DNA of 64,000 bases from contig JANCYW010000013.1 in the NCBI GenBank assembly GCA_026184775.1, positions 62,001 to 126,000 of the forward strand. The letters are read 5' to 3'. The translations under genes were made by a program, and so were the position numbers. This DNA is from Cyanidium caldarium (Eukaryota; Rhodophyta; Bangiophyceae; Cyanidiales; Cyanidiaceae). Below are positions 30,294 through 39,392 of this stretch, one piece after another (positions within the stretch are counted from its first letter, which is position 1; every line of letters begins with the position of its first letter). The notes below the pieces were generated by a model. That model searched no databases, was not told the DNA's origin, and saw nothing but the letters and a program-made list of their open reading frames with translations.

Positions 30294-30722
30294 ATGAAGT
30301 TCAACAAACGGGTATCGTCGTCGCGGCGCAAACAGCGCAAGGCCCATTTCCGGGCACCGGGACACGAGCGACGCATCCGCATGGCGGCGCCGCTGTCGCG
30401 CGAACTGCGCGACAAGTACCACGTGCGCTCGATGCCGGTGCGCATCGGCGACGATGTGCTCATCGTGCGCGGGAGCCGCAAGGGCTCGGCTGGCAAGATC
30501 CGGCAGTGCCACCGTCGCAAGTACGTGGTGTACGTCGAGGGCGTGGCGCGAGATCGAGCCAATAAGCAGCCGGCCGATATTGGCATCTCGCCGAGCAACG
30601 TGCGGATCGTCGCGCTGAACATGACCGCCGACCGCGAGGAGTTTTTCGAGCACAAGCGCCGGGTGGTCCGGGCGCGCCAGCGGGCCGGTGACAAGGACGA
30701 GGAAATGGTCGACGCCGACTGA
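30294..30722 (+). CDS. RPL26: 60S ribosomal protein uL24 (RPL26)
   Basis: Cytosolic large-subunit protein near the exit tunnel. 142 residues, normal length. Diagnostic: MKFNKRVSSSRRKQRKAHF at the N-terminus, then MAAPLSRELRDKY and RSMPVRIGDDVLIVRGSRKG, the KOW motif of the uL24 fold at about 49-75, and the eukaryote-specific tail with ADREEFFEHKRR. Single exon, whereas many eukaryotes carry introns in it. Divergent with eS10. Confidence 0.97.
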   Translation: MKFNKRVSSSRRKQRKAHFRAPGHERRIRMAAPLSRELRDKYHVRSMPVRIGDDVLIVRGSRKGSAGKIRQCHRRKYVVYVEGVARDRANKQPADIGISPSNVRIVALNMTADREEFFEHKRRVVRARQRAGDKDEEMVDAD

Positions 30723-30970
30723 TCGAGTGGGTGCCAACGCGGATACCTGCAGAGAGAGGGGAGCGGGAAGGAGGGAGGTGGTGGCCTCTCGCGGGATCCT
30801 CCTTCACTTTACCCCACGATGTTCTATGTATTGACAGTACTCCGTGGGGCGTAAACGCGCCGCATTCATCTCCTCTTCACGCCCCCACTGTTCGAGACGA
30901 CGACGGCGGCGGCGGCGGCCGTGTGACTGTGTGGCCGCGTGTGCTCCCCTCTTGGCCTGCATGAACCTTC

Positions 30971-32635
30971 ATGGCGCCGTTCCCCAGCAATCCGTTCGTC
31001 ACGCCGCTGCTGACGGATCTATACCAGATCACCATGGCTTACGCCTATTTCCGCGAGGGACGACACCTGATGCCGGCCACCTTTGACCTCTTCTTCCGCC
31101 GCAATCCCTTCCAAGGCGAGTACACCGTGTTCGCCGGCCTGGCCGACGTGCTGCGCTACCTGCAACACGCGTTCCAATTCACCGAGCAGCATATCGAGTA
31201 CATCCGACGACACCCGTCGTTTGCCGGCGCCGATCAACTGGAGCCGTTCCTGGCGTTCCTGCTCTCGGAGACCTGCACCGCCCGCGCGGTGCAGTTGCGG
31301 GCGCTGGACGAGGGCGCCGTGTGTTTCGCCGGAGTGCCGTTGCTCCGAGTGGACGGACCGCTCGCGGTGTGCCAACTGCTGGAGACCACGCTGCTCACGC
31401 TGGTGAACTACTCGACGCTGGTGGCGACCAACGCCGCCCGACATCGCGTGGCCGCAGGCGAGCGCGTGCAACTGGTGGAGTTTGGGCTGCGGCGCGCGCA
31501 GGGCCCGGACGGCGGTATGCGCGCCGCCCGCTACGCCTACCTGGGCGGATTCGATGCCACCAGCAACGTGATGGCCGGGTTGGCGTACGGCATTCCCACT
31601 CGCGGCACGCACGCGCATTCGTTTGTGCAGAGTTATTCGGGAGCGGAGCTGCAGTGGCAACAGCCACCGCCGTCCAATGGACCGACGGCGGACGCCTCTC
31701 GGGCGGCGTTCGAGGCGCGTGTGCGCCAGATTCGTGACGAGGTGGTGCACCCGGTGCTGATGCACCAGTTTCAGGTGTCGGCGCAATCGAGCAACGAGTC
31801 CGAGCTGGCGGCGTTCGTCGCGTATGCGCTCGCCTTTCCGGACGCCTTTTTGGCGCTGGTGGACACGTATGACACGCTCACATCGGGCGTGCCCAATTTC
31901 CTGGCGGTAGCGCTGGCGCTGGAACAGGCCGGCCACCCACCGCTTGGCATCCGCATCGACTCGGGCGATCTGGCGCACATATCGATGGAGGCGCGGCGCA
32001 TGTTCAAAGCAGTGGCGCCCGCATCCACCTACCGCATCTTCGCCTCGTCGGACCTGAACGAGGACACGCTGTACGCGCTGCGAGAACAGGGCCACTCCAT
32101 CGACGCATTCGGCATCGGCACACATTTGGTCACGTGCCTGAAACAACCGGCACTCGGATGTGTGTATAAACTGGTGCAGGTGATGCACTCGCCGCGCATC
32201 AAGGTGAGCGAGGAGCCGTCCAAGACCACCGTGCCGGGGCGCAAGCGGGTGTTTCGGCTGTTCGGCAAGGACCGCGCGCAACCGATGATCGATCTCATGA
32301 TGTTGGAGGAGGAGGAGGCGCCGCAAGTCGGCCAGCGCATGCTCTGCTGTCATCCGTTCGAGGAGCACAAACGGTGCTATATGACACCGGCGCATGTGGA
32401 GGAGATTCTGCGGCCGGTGTGGGTGGACGGCGGCATCGTGCCCGAGGCGGACGGCGACGACGCGGAGCTGCTGCAGCGGGCGCGTGCCCGATGCACCGCC
32501 CAGGTGCGGGCGCTGCGGTACGACTACAAACGGCCGCTGAACCCGACGCCGTACAAGGTGAGCGTGACCAAATCGCTGTTTCGCCTCATACACCAACTGT
32601 GGCTGAACGAGGCGCCCATACGAGAGCTGAGTTGA
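30971..32635 (+). CDS. NAPRT: Nicotinate phosphoribosyltransferase
   Basis: First step of the Preiss-Handler NAD salvage route: nicotinate + PRPP to nicotinate mononucleotide, in the cytosol. 554 residues, typical for eukaryotic NAPRT. Family signatures: LLTDLYQITMAYAYF near residues 13-27, AGLADVLRYL, VNYSTLVATNAARHR, GLRRAQGPDGGMRAARYAYLGGFDATSNV, GIPTRGTHAHSF, and the phosphate-binding region with GIRIDSGDLAHIS and FASSDLNEDTL, followed by FGIGTHLVTC. The ATG at 30971 is ten bases after an out-of-frame ATG at 30961 that would open a short overlapping frame. Confidence 0.95.
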   Translation: MAPFPSNPFVTPLLTDLYQITMAYAYFREGRHLMPATFDLFFRRNPFQGEYTVFAGLADVLRYLQHAFQFTEQHIEYIRRHPSFAGADQLEPFLAFLLSETCTARAVQLRALDEGAVCFAGVPLLRVDGPLAVCQLLETTLLTLVNYSTLVATNAARHRVAAGERVQLVEFGLRRAQGPDGGMRAARYAYLGGFDATSNVMAGLAYGIPTRGTHAHSFVQSYSGAELQWQQPPPSNGPTADASRAAFEARVRQIRDEVVHPVLMHQFQVSAQSSNESELAAFVAYALAFPDAFLALVDTYDTLTSGVPNFLAVALALEQAGHPPLGIRIDSGDLAHISMEARRMFKAVAPASTYRIFASSDLNEDTLYALREQGHSIDAFGIGTHLVTCLKQPALGCVYKLVQVMHSPRIKVSEEPSKTTVPGRKRVFRLFGKDRAQPMIDLMMLEEEEAPQVGQRMLCCHPFEEHKRCYMTPAHVEEILRPVWVDGGIVPEADGDDAELLQRARARCTAQVRALRYDYKRPLNPTPYKVSVTKSLFRLIHQLWLNEAPIRELS

Positions 32636-32824
32636 TGAGGAACAAGACAGCGAGGGTGCATGATTTACCGGTGGATGTACAGGAGGCGGGCGGCGACGAA
32701 CGCGCCTCCTCGGCAGCTGCCCGCTGAATGCCTGGCGGACCGACCGGCTGCGGTCTTGTCCGCGTGGCGGTGCCGCGGCAATGGCCCGCCTGGTCGCTCC
32801 TCACGCGAAAGATGCTGACACGCG

Positions 32825-33868
32825 CTACACTTCCCAATCGACTTTGGCAGCCTCGGCAGCGGCGGCAGTAGCACGTGCTCCACCATTCTGATCTCCGTCG
32901 CCCGGCGCTCGCTCGCTCGACTCCGGATGCTGCACTGGGGAGTCATCGGCCGCCGCCGTTCCCGTCGCGGCCGCGTCCTCCAACGAAACAAAATTGTCAA
33001 ACTCGGCGTCCAACTCGTCGTACAGGGCAAACTCGCCGCCGCCTGCCTCCTCTGCTGGCGCGTCGTTTTCGGCGGTGGTCGGCCGGGCGCGTTCGGTCTC
33101 CGCACTCGCGCCTCCCGCCCCGCCGGCACCTTGCTCGGCGCGCTCTGTCCCGTTGGCATCCGCGCCGACCTCGCGGATGGCCATATTGGGGTCGCGCCAC
33201 TCCTCGCACATAATCTGCCCGATGCGCAGGCTGTTCTCCGCCAGCAGACGGATGATTTCATCCAACGCCGCCGCGTAACGCTGCACCGCCGCCACCGCCT
33301 CCGCCTGCAAATTAAGGCTGGCCATCTTCCACGCCTCCTTCGCTTCCTCCGAACGCCGTTTCAGATACTCCTCCCGCGCCCGGCGATACTGTGCCTTGCG
33401 CGGCGCCAACATATCCCGCACCACCGCCGTGTCCATCTCGTGCCGCAGTGTCTGCACCCGGGCCCGCATACGCGACGCCATGCGGTCGGTGGCCTCCGCG
33501 GTGGATGTGCACGCGCCCCCGGTTTGCAACTGCGCCACCACACCGTCCTCGCTGCCCGGTCGATACGCCAGCGGGATGAGGTCGCCCTGCGACAGCGGTT
33601 CCGCCAGGGCGTGCTGCGCCCGCACCACCGCGTGCCACGCCGAGGCAAACCCCAGCGCCCGCTCACTGGTGCGCGCGAACCCACCACGCACCTTCTCCAG
33701 CGCCGTCAGCGCCCCATACAGCTGACCGCCCGACTGCCGACCGAGGTGCTCCCGCTCCTGCTCCCAAATGTCCGCGGTATCGTTCAGGTCGAACAGTATG
33801 GACGACAGCCGCTCCTGTAACGCCGCAAAACGCCCTCCCGACGGTGTCTGCCGTAGTGAAGTGAACAT
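32825..33868 (-). CDS. Helical BAR-like protein of unknown function
   Basis: 347 residues, not matched to a named family. The first 255 residues are almost entirely predicted helix in three long segments (about 12-95, 140-205, 206-255) with heptad-like Leu/Ala spacing and basic patches (KRRSEEAKEAWKM). This layout is what BAR and BAR-like membrane-curving domains show, so a vesicle-traffic role is possible. The last 90 residues are acidic and disordered with DELDAEFDNFVSL, which could be an adaptor-binding peptide, and the chain ends in VDWEV. The start is the only ATG before the first helix. No membrane segment. Confidence 0.68.
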   Translation of the reverse strand: MFTSLRQTPSGGRFAALQERLSSILFDLNDTADIWEQEREHLGRQSGGQLYGALTALEKVRGGFARTSERALGFASAWHAVVRAQHALAEPLSQGDLIPLAYRPGSEDGVVAQLQTGGACTSTAEATDRMASRMRARVQTLRHEMDTAVVRDMLAPRKAQYRRAREEYLKRRSEEAKEAWKMASLNLQAEAVAAVQRYAAALDEIIRLLAENSLRIGQIMCEEWRDPNMAIREVGADANGTERAEQGAGGAGGASAETERARPTTAENDAPAEEAGGGEFALYDELDAEFDNFVSLEDAAATGTAAADDSPVQHPESSERAPGDGDQNGGARATAAAAEAAKVDWEV

Positions 33869-34048
33869 GACGAGTGATGGGAGGCGGTGACAGGCCGGGA
33901 GTGACGGCTCGTCGGTCTCGTTGTTGCCCCGCGGCTTCCGCACCAGGCACACACACCGCGTGTCCACACGGAAGGACGGAATCGAATCGCTCGGTCGGGC
34001 GGTCGTGGCGTTCTCGTTTGCGGAGGAAGCGACCGTCGCTCGTAGTGC

Positions 34049-34627
34049 ATGAGCACCGGAGGGTGCAGCGTGTGCTGCCAGGGAGACGCAGCTGAGAGAG
34101 GCGCGTCACGTTTGCGGGCTACGTATAAATGTCCCCGATGCCAAGCGTCATACTGTAGCGCGGCGTGTTGTCGGCGGCACCGATGCGAGGGGTCGACGAC
34201 GGCCTGCACGGATGCGGAGGGCGGTGAGCGAGACCGATTGGGCCAGGGAGACGCTTCCGTCGATCACGGCTCAGGGCACTGCTGCGAGACGGGCGATGCC
34301 TCCATCGGTTTAGGTGTGCCTTTTTTTCGGCAGATCGACCGCGAGCGTTTGCAAGTGTTGGCGCACGAGCGGCCGCTGGCGGCGGACGTCGACGCAGACG
34401 TGGCGCAGCTGTATGAGCGACTGGAGCGGGCGTTATCTGCCGAGTCGCACACCGTTCGACACATTCTATCGCCCACGGGAGCGGAGAGGGAAACGCAGCG
34501 ACGACAGCGACTGGCGGAGACCTGTGCACATTCTCGGGCGTTTGCGGCGTTCACCGATGACCTGCTCGCCTTTTTGCGATACCGCTCAGCGTATGAGGAG
34601 GAGCGGACGCGCCGATGGCCGCAATGA
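34049..34627 (+). CDS. HIT-type zinc finger protein, ZNHIT3/Hit1-like
   Basis: 192 residues. The N-terminal zf-HIT has Cys6/Cys9 (GCSVCC), Cys28/Cys31 (YKCPRC), Cys36/Cys40 (YCSAAC) and His44/Cys46 with spare cysteines, the order C-x2-C-x(n)-C-x2-C-x4-C-x3-C-x3-H. After a Gly/Asp linker comes a helical domain with LAHERPLAADV and LERAL, followed by FAAFTDDLLAFLRY. ZNHIT3/Hit1 has the same order and size and helps assemble box C/D snoRNPs with the R2TP complex; assignment within the HIT family is moderate. Divergent from the BAR-like gene; its stop is 13 bp from the stop of the GTPase gene. Confidence 0.75.
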   Translation: MSTGGCSVCCQGDAAERGASRLRATYKCPRCQASYCSAACCRRHRCEGSTTACTDAEGGERDRLGQGDASVDHGSGHCCETGDASIGLGVPFFRQIDRERLQVLAHERPLAADVDADVAQLYERLERALSAESHTVRHILSPTGAERETQRRQRLAETCAHSRAFAAFTDDLLAFLRYRSAYEEERTRRWPQ

Positions 34628-34640
34628 ATCGACTACCCAT

Positions 34641-35528
34641 TCACCACTCACACAGGGGCCCCAGCGACGGGTCGCGCTGCGGCTCGAACGCCGGCCGCAG
34701 GTCAAACAGTTGCACCAACACCAGTTTGAATATGCGCTGCACGTGAATGCTGTGGCTGGCGCTGCAGAACACCAGCGGGGCGTGCATGGCCCGCGCATAC
34801 TTTCGCGCCTTCTTCACCATCTGATGTTGTCGTTCGGGATCCAGGCCGACGAACAGGTCGTACTTGTTGCCGACCAGGATGGGCACCGCCGTTCGGTTCA
34901 GCAGACGCACCTGCTGATACCAGTCTCGAATGGACATGAGCGTCGCCTTGCGGGTCAGGTCGAAGATGAACAGCATGGCCGCCGCGTCGCTGGTCACCAG
35001 GGGCAGCATGGCACGGAACTCGCTCTGCCCGCCGAGGTCCCACACCGAGAACACGATATCGGTGCGTCGCAACGACACAGAGCGTTCCAAAAAGTTCACA
35101 CCCAGCGTCATGATGTAGTCCTCGTCGAACTGTCCTTCACAGTAGCGCACCATGACCGACGTCTTGCCGCACGCCGCATCGCCGACCATGCCCACCTTGA
35201 GGGTGAGCGACGAGCGCCGATGTCGAAAGGCGGCATCGCGGTCGCTGCTGCGCGCCGACGCGCCCGCCAGATTCGTCTCGAACGAGTCGCTGGACACACC
35301 GGGCCGCAGGGATACGCCCGCCTCTGGCTGCACCGCCACCGAGTCGTCTGAACCGGACTTGGGCGCGTCGGCGCTGCCATCTTCGGTTGCCGGCGCTTCG
35401 TTCAAGTCACCTTTCAGAGCGCTCCAGTCGCCGCTGCCCGACTCGCTCGGTCGGGTGAGCGGTTGCGTCGGCGGGGACAGGTCGACGGCGGTGTCCCCGG
35501 GCGCGGCGTTCGCCACCTGTTCCGCCAT
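34641..35528 (-). CDS. Spg1/Tem1-family small GTPase
   Basis: Spg1 (fission yeast)/Tem1 (budding yeast) switches the septation/mitotic-exit kinase cascade; plants have SGP1/2. The G domain starts at about residue 108: KVGMVGDAACGKTSVMVRY (P-loop 116-124), TLGVNFLER in place of a Rab effector loop, WDLGGQ (163-168), LVGNKYDLF (221-224 NKYD), then SASHSIHVQRIFKLVL. The IVFSVWDLGGQSEF and LTRKATLMSIRDWYQQ blocks are specific to this family. No C-terminal prenylation cysteine, as usual for Spg1. A non-conserved Ser/Glu-rich extension of about 105 residues precedes the domain. Start is the first ATG. Confidence 0.92.
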   Translation of the reverse strand: MAEQVANAAPGDTAVDLSPPTQPLTRPSESGSGDWSALKGDLNEAPATEDGSADAPKSGSDDSVAVQPEAGVSLRPGVSSDSFETNLAGASARSSDRDAAFRHRRSSLTLKVGMVGDAACGKTSVMVRYCEGQFDEDYIMTLGVNFLERSVSLRRTDIVFSVWDLGGQSEFRAMLPLVTSDAAAMLFIFDLTRKATLMSIRDWYQQVRLLNRTAVPILVGNKYDLFVGLDPERQHQMVKKARKYARAMHAPLVFCSASHSIHVQRIFKLVLVQLFDLRPAFEPQRDPSLGPLCEW

Positions 35529-36171
35529 AGTGAGACGGTTGGGGTGAGCGTGTGCGCCTGCTCCGTGCGCAACGCGCGCGTCCCTCAGCTCTGTGGCAAT
35601 ATCGGTGGCTGCGGAATGGACACGAGGCGACCCGTTTGGTCTGTAGCAGCCACGCCGTGACCACCGGGTTCTGCTGTTCCCGTTGCCGCGTTCCGCCGCG
35701 AGACGCGACCGATCGAACAAACGCCCGGGGGTGGAACGATCGCCATCGGTGGCGGCGAGATCCGATAGGGGACGGGCCAAGAGCTGCAGCACGGGATGAA
35801 TATGCGAGAGACCAAAGTGTGTTGCACAAGTGCTAGTACAGGGGGCATGATCCGAATGAGAAGCGTGAGGCGACCATTCCACATATGCGAAGATGAAATC
35901 AGCCAACCTCCCCGAATGAACAGTGGGAAAGACCCGAGTCAACGTTTAGGGTTCGCATGCTTTATCGGCGTGACCAGCGTTTGAAACGGAGGATGTGCGA
36001 CCGGCGCTGTTCACACCGGCCGCAACCTTTGTGGAGCGTGCCCCGCGCTCACCCGCGATTTTTCAAATCCGGGAGCGCGTGTCGCTTTGAGGGCGCGCTC
36101 ACGAGGCACACAACTTGACTCCCCCTCATGGACTGCTCATCGTAAAGAGAACTCCCTCATCTCCGCTGTTC
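35529..36171. other. Divergent intergenic region, Spg1-like / unrecognised gene
   Basis: 643 bp without a supported gene. The section 35790-36000 is the most AT-rich of the window's gaps and probably holds promoter elements. A GATTTTTCAAATC hairpin-like sequence lies near 36057; no tRNA arms fit around it. Confidence 0.45.
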
Positions 36172-37386
36172 ATGAGTGGAAAGCTGGGTCCGAGTACTTC
36201 GGCGGCGGTACCGACATCCCCTTCTGGAAAGGAGGAGGCACGGTGGGAGGCGCCTACACCGGACACCCCGCTGCTGGCCGACTCGGAGGCCGCTGGCGAG
36301 TGGCCAGAGAGCGACGCCGAGCTGGACTCGAGCAGCCTGAGTGACTGGGTGGAGATGGACAGAGGCGAGTGGGACGAGGAGTGGGCGCTGATGGAACAGA
36401 TTCTGGGGTCAGAGTTGGAGGTGGACAGCGAGGAGATTGAGCAGATGCTGCGTGAGGAGGTGGCCACCGGCGAGACGTCAGCCTCTTTGGAGAGCGACGC
36501 GGAGTCACCGCTGTCGCTGGAAACGCTCGGGTTGGCGGAGCTGTCGGGCAGATCGACGACGGCGACTCGGAGGCGGCGGACTGTGGCGCGGCGGCCGCGC
36601 TCGCTGTTCAGCGGCGGGCGGACAGCTGCGGCCGCCACTCCCAGCTGGGCTTCAGAGCGGTTGCGCACGCCGGAGTCGTCGCTGGCAGCGTTGACCACAC
36701 CGACGGAGAGCGTTGCTCAGACGGTGCGGCGTTTGGTGCGACGATTGTCCGAGGTGAGCGAGTCGACCATCGGCTCGGAGGTACCGGAAACGCCTCTCTC
36801 GGTCACACGCTCCTGGCGGGCGCCGCGCGTGTCGCCGGCCAAGACGCCCCGCCGACGGCGACCGAGTCGACGCATAGACGATGGCGGCGGCGCCACGGAA
36901 GCGGCGCCCAAGCGAGTCACACCGGCGCCGCCGCCAACGACGACGGTGACGTCCCGTGCCGATTGGGAGCGAGATCTTGCGCGCATCGCCCGTCAGCTGG
37001 AGACCAGTTTGTTAGACGACGATTTACTGCCGTCGGCTGCACCGATGGGAATGACTGGTGGCCCGCGCCCGTTGCCGCGGTTGCGCGTGTTCGGTGCCGC
37101 CGACGTTCATGCATCACCTCAATCCTCGTCGTCCTCGTCGTCGTCGTCGTTTGTGGATGTGGATTCGCATCCCCCGACGGTCGCAAATGATCCCCCATCA
37201 GCGCGAGCACTCCTGAGCGATGCGCGCATCGTCGATGCCCTGACGCGCAGATACCTGTCGGAGGAGAGTATTGCGCGCATTCTGGAGAGCCTTGATGCCG
37301 ACCCGCTGCTCAAGAAGAGTGCATTGATGAACCCTCAGGTCGCACGGCTTACGGAGCGCCTACCCACCGCCACCGCCGCCGCATGA
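36172..37386 (+). CDS. Unrecognised 404-residue acidic and Ser/Arg-rich protein
   Basis: I do not recognise this gene. Residues 1-110 are strongly acidic with Asp/Glu/Trp spacing (DWVEMDRGEWDEEWALMEQ, then LEVDSEEIEQMLREE). Residues 110-250 are basic, with Arg clusters (TRRRRTVARRPR, TPRRRRPSRR) and many Ser/Thr-Pro sites typical of phosphorylated nuclear proteins. A run of about nine Ser (TCG repeat near 37125-37150) follows. The final 60 residues form two amphipathic helices (ARALLSDARIVDALTRRYL, EESIARILESLDADP). No zinc site, signal or membrane segment. Possibly a chromatin or cytoskeleton adaptor; function not assigned. Start is the first in-frame ATG. Confidence 0.6.
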   Translation: MSGKLGPSTSAAVPTSPSGKEEARWEAPTPDTPLLADSEAAGEWPESDAELDSSSLSDWVEMDRGEWDEEWALMEQILGSELEVDSEEIEQMLREEVATGETSASLESDAESPLSLETLGLAELSGRSTTATRRRRTVARRPRSLFSGGRTAAAATPSWASERLRTPESSLAALTTPTESVAQTVRRLVRRLSEVSESTIGSEVPETPLSVTRSWRAPRVSPAKTPRRRRPSRRIDDGGGATEAAPKRVTPAPPPTTTVTSRADWERDLARIARQLETSLLDDDLLPSAAPMGMTGGPRPLPRLRVFGAADVHASPQSSSSSSSSSFVDVDSHPPTVANDPPSARALLSDARIVDALTRRYLSEESIARILESLDADPLLKKSALMNPQVARLTERLPTATAAA

Positions 37387-37690
37387 GCCGTGGTGCCTAA
37401 AGCGCGGGATCGCCTGCGTGTTTTCTCCTGCTGATGCGGCTCTCCGTGTTCTCTCGTTCCACAGTTCCGTCCACTTCGAGTGTCACGCTCGGACGGACCC
37501 GGCGGAATTCTGTCCCACCGCCTCTTCGCATTCGGATTCCCGCGACGCGACGCGCGTTCCCACTGGCGGCCGCCTGCAACCCATCAGCCCCCCCCGCCCA
37601 GTCGCCAAAGACAGTCCGTCGGTCGATGGGAAGCGCCCGATCAGCATCCGCATCTCCTCCTCTCATTCCCGGATAACTCGTCTTTTTTAT
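37387..37690. other. Intergenic region, unrecognised gene / A49-like
   Basis: Leader of the A49-like gene. Pyrimidine-rich at 37651-37670 and an AT-rich TTTTTTATATG immediately before the ATG. No gene seen. Confidence 0.45.
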
Positions 37691-39334
37691 ATGCCGAAAG
37701 CGTGGCGGGTGGTGCACGACCGGGAGGTGGACGAGGACGGCATCGTGCTGTGCGTGGCGGAAACGTCGGCGAGCGGTGCCGCGGCGCCCGCGCCGGCCGA
37801 GGGCCCGCTGCAACGCCACCTGGAGACGAATGGCGGCGGTGGAAAGGCGCGTCGGGTGACGTTGCGGGTGCGCGGTCGGGGCGCGCCGCGGGTGTATCGC
37901 GGCGAGGTGGAGCGGGCGCCGACGTTGGGGTGGTGGGCGCTAGGGGCATCGACAGCGTCGCGCAGTGGTTTGCCCCTGTCACTGTCCACGAGTGCCGGTT
38001 CGTCAGCGCGGTACGGAGTGCTGACGGTAGATCCGGTGGCGCGACAAATAACCGTCACGGCGGTGCGACACGCGGCGCTGGTCCGACGCGGCGGCGGACG
38101 AATGCGCAAAGCGGCCACGGTCACATCCGAGGCGGACGCCGTCAGTGCGACGCCCGCCGCGGAGGACAGTACTGATGCGAACCAACGGGCGGTGGCACGT
38201 GATGCGCTGGTGGCGGTGTTTGGGAGCAAGCGCGCGAAAAAGGCGCGTTCGCAAGCGCGCGACGGTGTCCTGGCGGCCAGCACCGTGCGCACTGGCACGG
38301 AACTTGGAGAGACCGAACAGCCTTCAGCAGCAGCAGCAGCAGCAGCAGTGGACACGGCGCTGTCGAGTACCGCATCAGTGCCCAGCGACGCCCCGACGCA
38401 GCCGCGCCACCATCGCCGCCGAGAACTTCCAGACACGAACTCCTCCCCGCAACCGGCAGAGGCGGAGGCGTCCGCCACGGTGCCCCTGCTGCCACCGCAC
38501 GACCGCACCGCGTTGCAACCCGAACAGGCGTTTCCACTGTTGGGCGGCTGTCTGCCGGTGGCGGTGTTCGACGATGTGCGCGTCGGCGCCCCCCACGTAT
38601 CCCAGTGGGCGCGCGCCATGCTGGCCGACACACCGCCTTTCGATGCTTCGGCGGCCATCGCCAACTGTCTGCCGGTGGAGCACGAATGGCTGTTGGTGGA
38701 GGCGTTGCGCTTGTTGGCGCAGCGGTGCGCGCCATCGTCGCCGGCACCTGTATCCGATGAGATTGCGCCGCCGAGCGTCGCCTCCGCCACCGCACCGTCA
38801 CCTCCCGACGTCGCCTGGGTGGAGCAGCGCGTAGCCGCCGCCGTCTACTTGCGACATCTGATGGTGGCGTATCGGCAATGGCCGACGCCTCTGCACCCGG
38901 CCACCTTTCTGCGAGACCGGGCAGCGACGCCCACACCGCCGACCGATGGCGTGCCGCCGCCCATCGTCCGCGCCATCCTGAGCGAGTTTATCGCGGATGA
39001 CGGGCCGACTGGTCCGCACCGATCGCATCTCGATCGTGAGCGCTTGCTGCATCACCTGCTGGTGCTGCATCTGCATGTGGTGGGGTTTGAGCGCGCCCCA
39101 CTGAACACCTTGGCGGCGTCGCTGGGCATGACGCCCACGCGCTGCGGCACCTATTACAAATACATGGGGTTGACGGTGCGACGAGGTGCACCGCCAGCGG
39201 CCTCACCCCCATCGGGGAGTGCGGGAAGCCACGCGGGAACTCGGAGGGCGTCCGGGGAGTTTTATGCGTCCCTGGAGACGTTGCCGTTGCGCTTCCCCAA
39301 ACCGGCCTACCGCAAACGCCTGGCCCGCCGCTGA
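37691..39334 (+). CDS. RNA polymerase I subunit A49-like protein
   Basis: A49 (PAF53) forms a TFIIF/TFIIE-like module with A34.5 on RNA polymerase I. Evidence here is partial but consistent: an N-terminal beta-rich part with ARYGVLTVDPVARQITVTAVRH, the family linker motif FGSKRAKKA at about 177-185, and a C-terminal half (about 285-530) with the two winged-helix regions, including AVYLRHLMVAYRQWP and FERAPLNTLAASLGMTPTRC. A basic/low-complexity insert of about 90 residues, including a (CAG)8 tract read as poly-Ala, separates the halves. 547 residues versus about 415 in yeast. Start chosen at the ATG at 37691, immediately before the conserved part. Confidence 0.74.
   Translation: MPKAWRVVHDREVDEDGIVLCVAETSASGAAAPAPAEGPLQRHLETNGGGGKARRVTLRVRGRGAPRVYRGEVERAPTLGWWALGASTASRSGLPLSLSTSAGSSARYGVLTVDPVARQITVTAVRHAALVRRGGGRMRKAATVTSEADAVSATPAAEDSTDANQRAVARDALVAVFGSKRAKKARSQARDGVLAASTVRTGTELGETEQPSAAAAAAAVDTALSSTASVPSDAPTQPRHHRRRELPDTNSSPQPAEAEASATVPLLPPHDRTALQPEQAFPLLGGCLPVAVFDDVRVGAPHVSQWARAMLADTPPFDASAAIANCLPVEHEWLLVEALRLLAQRCAPSSPAPVSDEIAPPSVASATAPSPPDVAWVEQRVAAAVYLRHLMVAYRQWPTPLHPATFLRDRAATPTPPTDGVPPPIVRAILSEFIADDGPTGPHRSHLDRERLLHHLLVLHLHVVGFERAPLNTLAASLGMTPTRCGTYYKYMGLTVRRGAPPAASPPSGSAGSHAGTRRASGEFYASLETLPLRFPKPAYRKRLARR
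38325..38348. repeat. (CAG)8 tract inside the A49-like gene
   Basis: Eight perfect CAG units read in the GCA frame as poly-Ala in the variable linker. Likely length-polymorphic and of little structural consequence. Confidence 0.85.
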
Positions 39335-39392
39335 CCACCACCACCACCACCACCCTTACCCTCGCCCTACACGCACATTCTATATGCGCGGT

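Noticed and set aside
31019-32596. 525-codon open frame opposite NAPRT
   Set aside because: Antisense shadow of a conserved gene, no domain seen.
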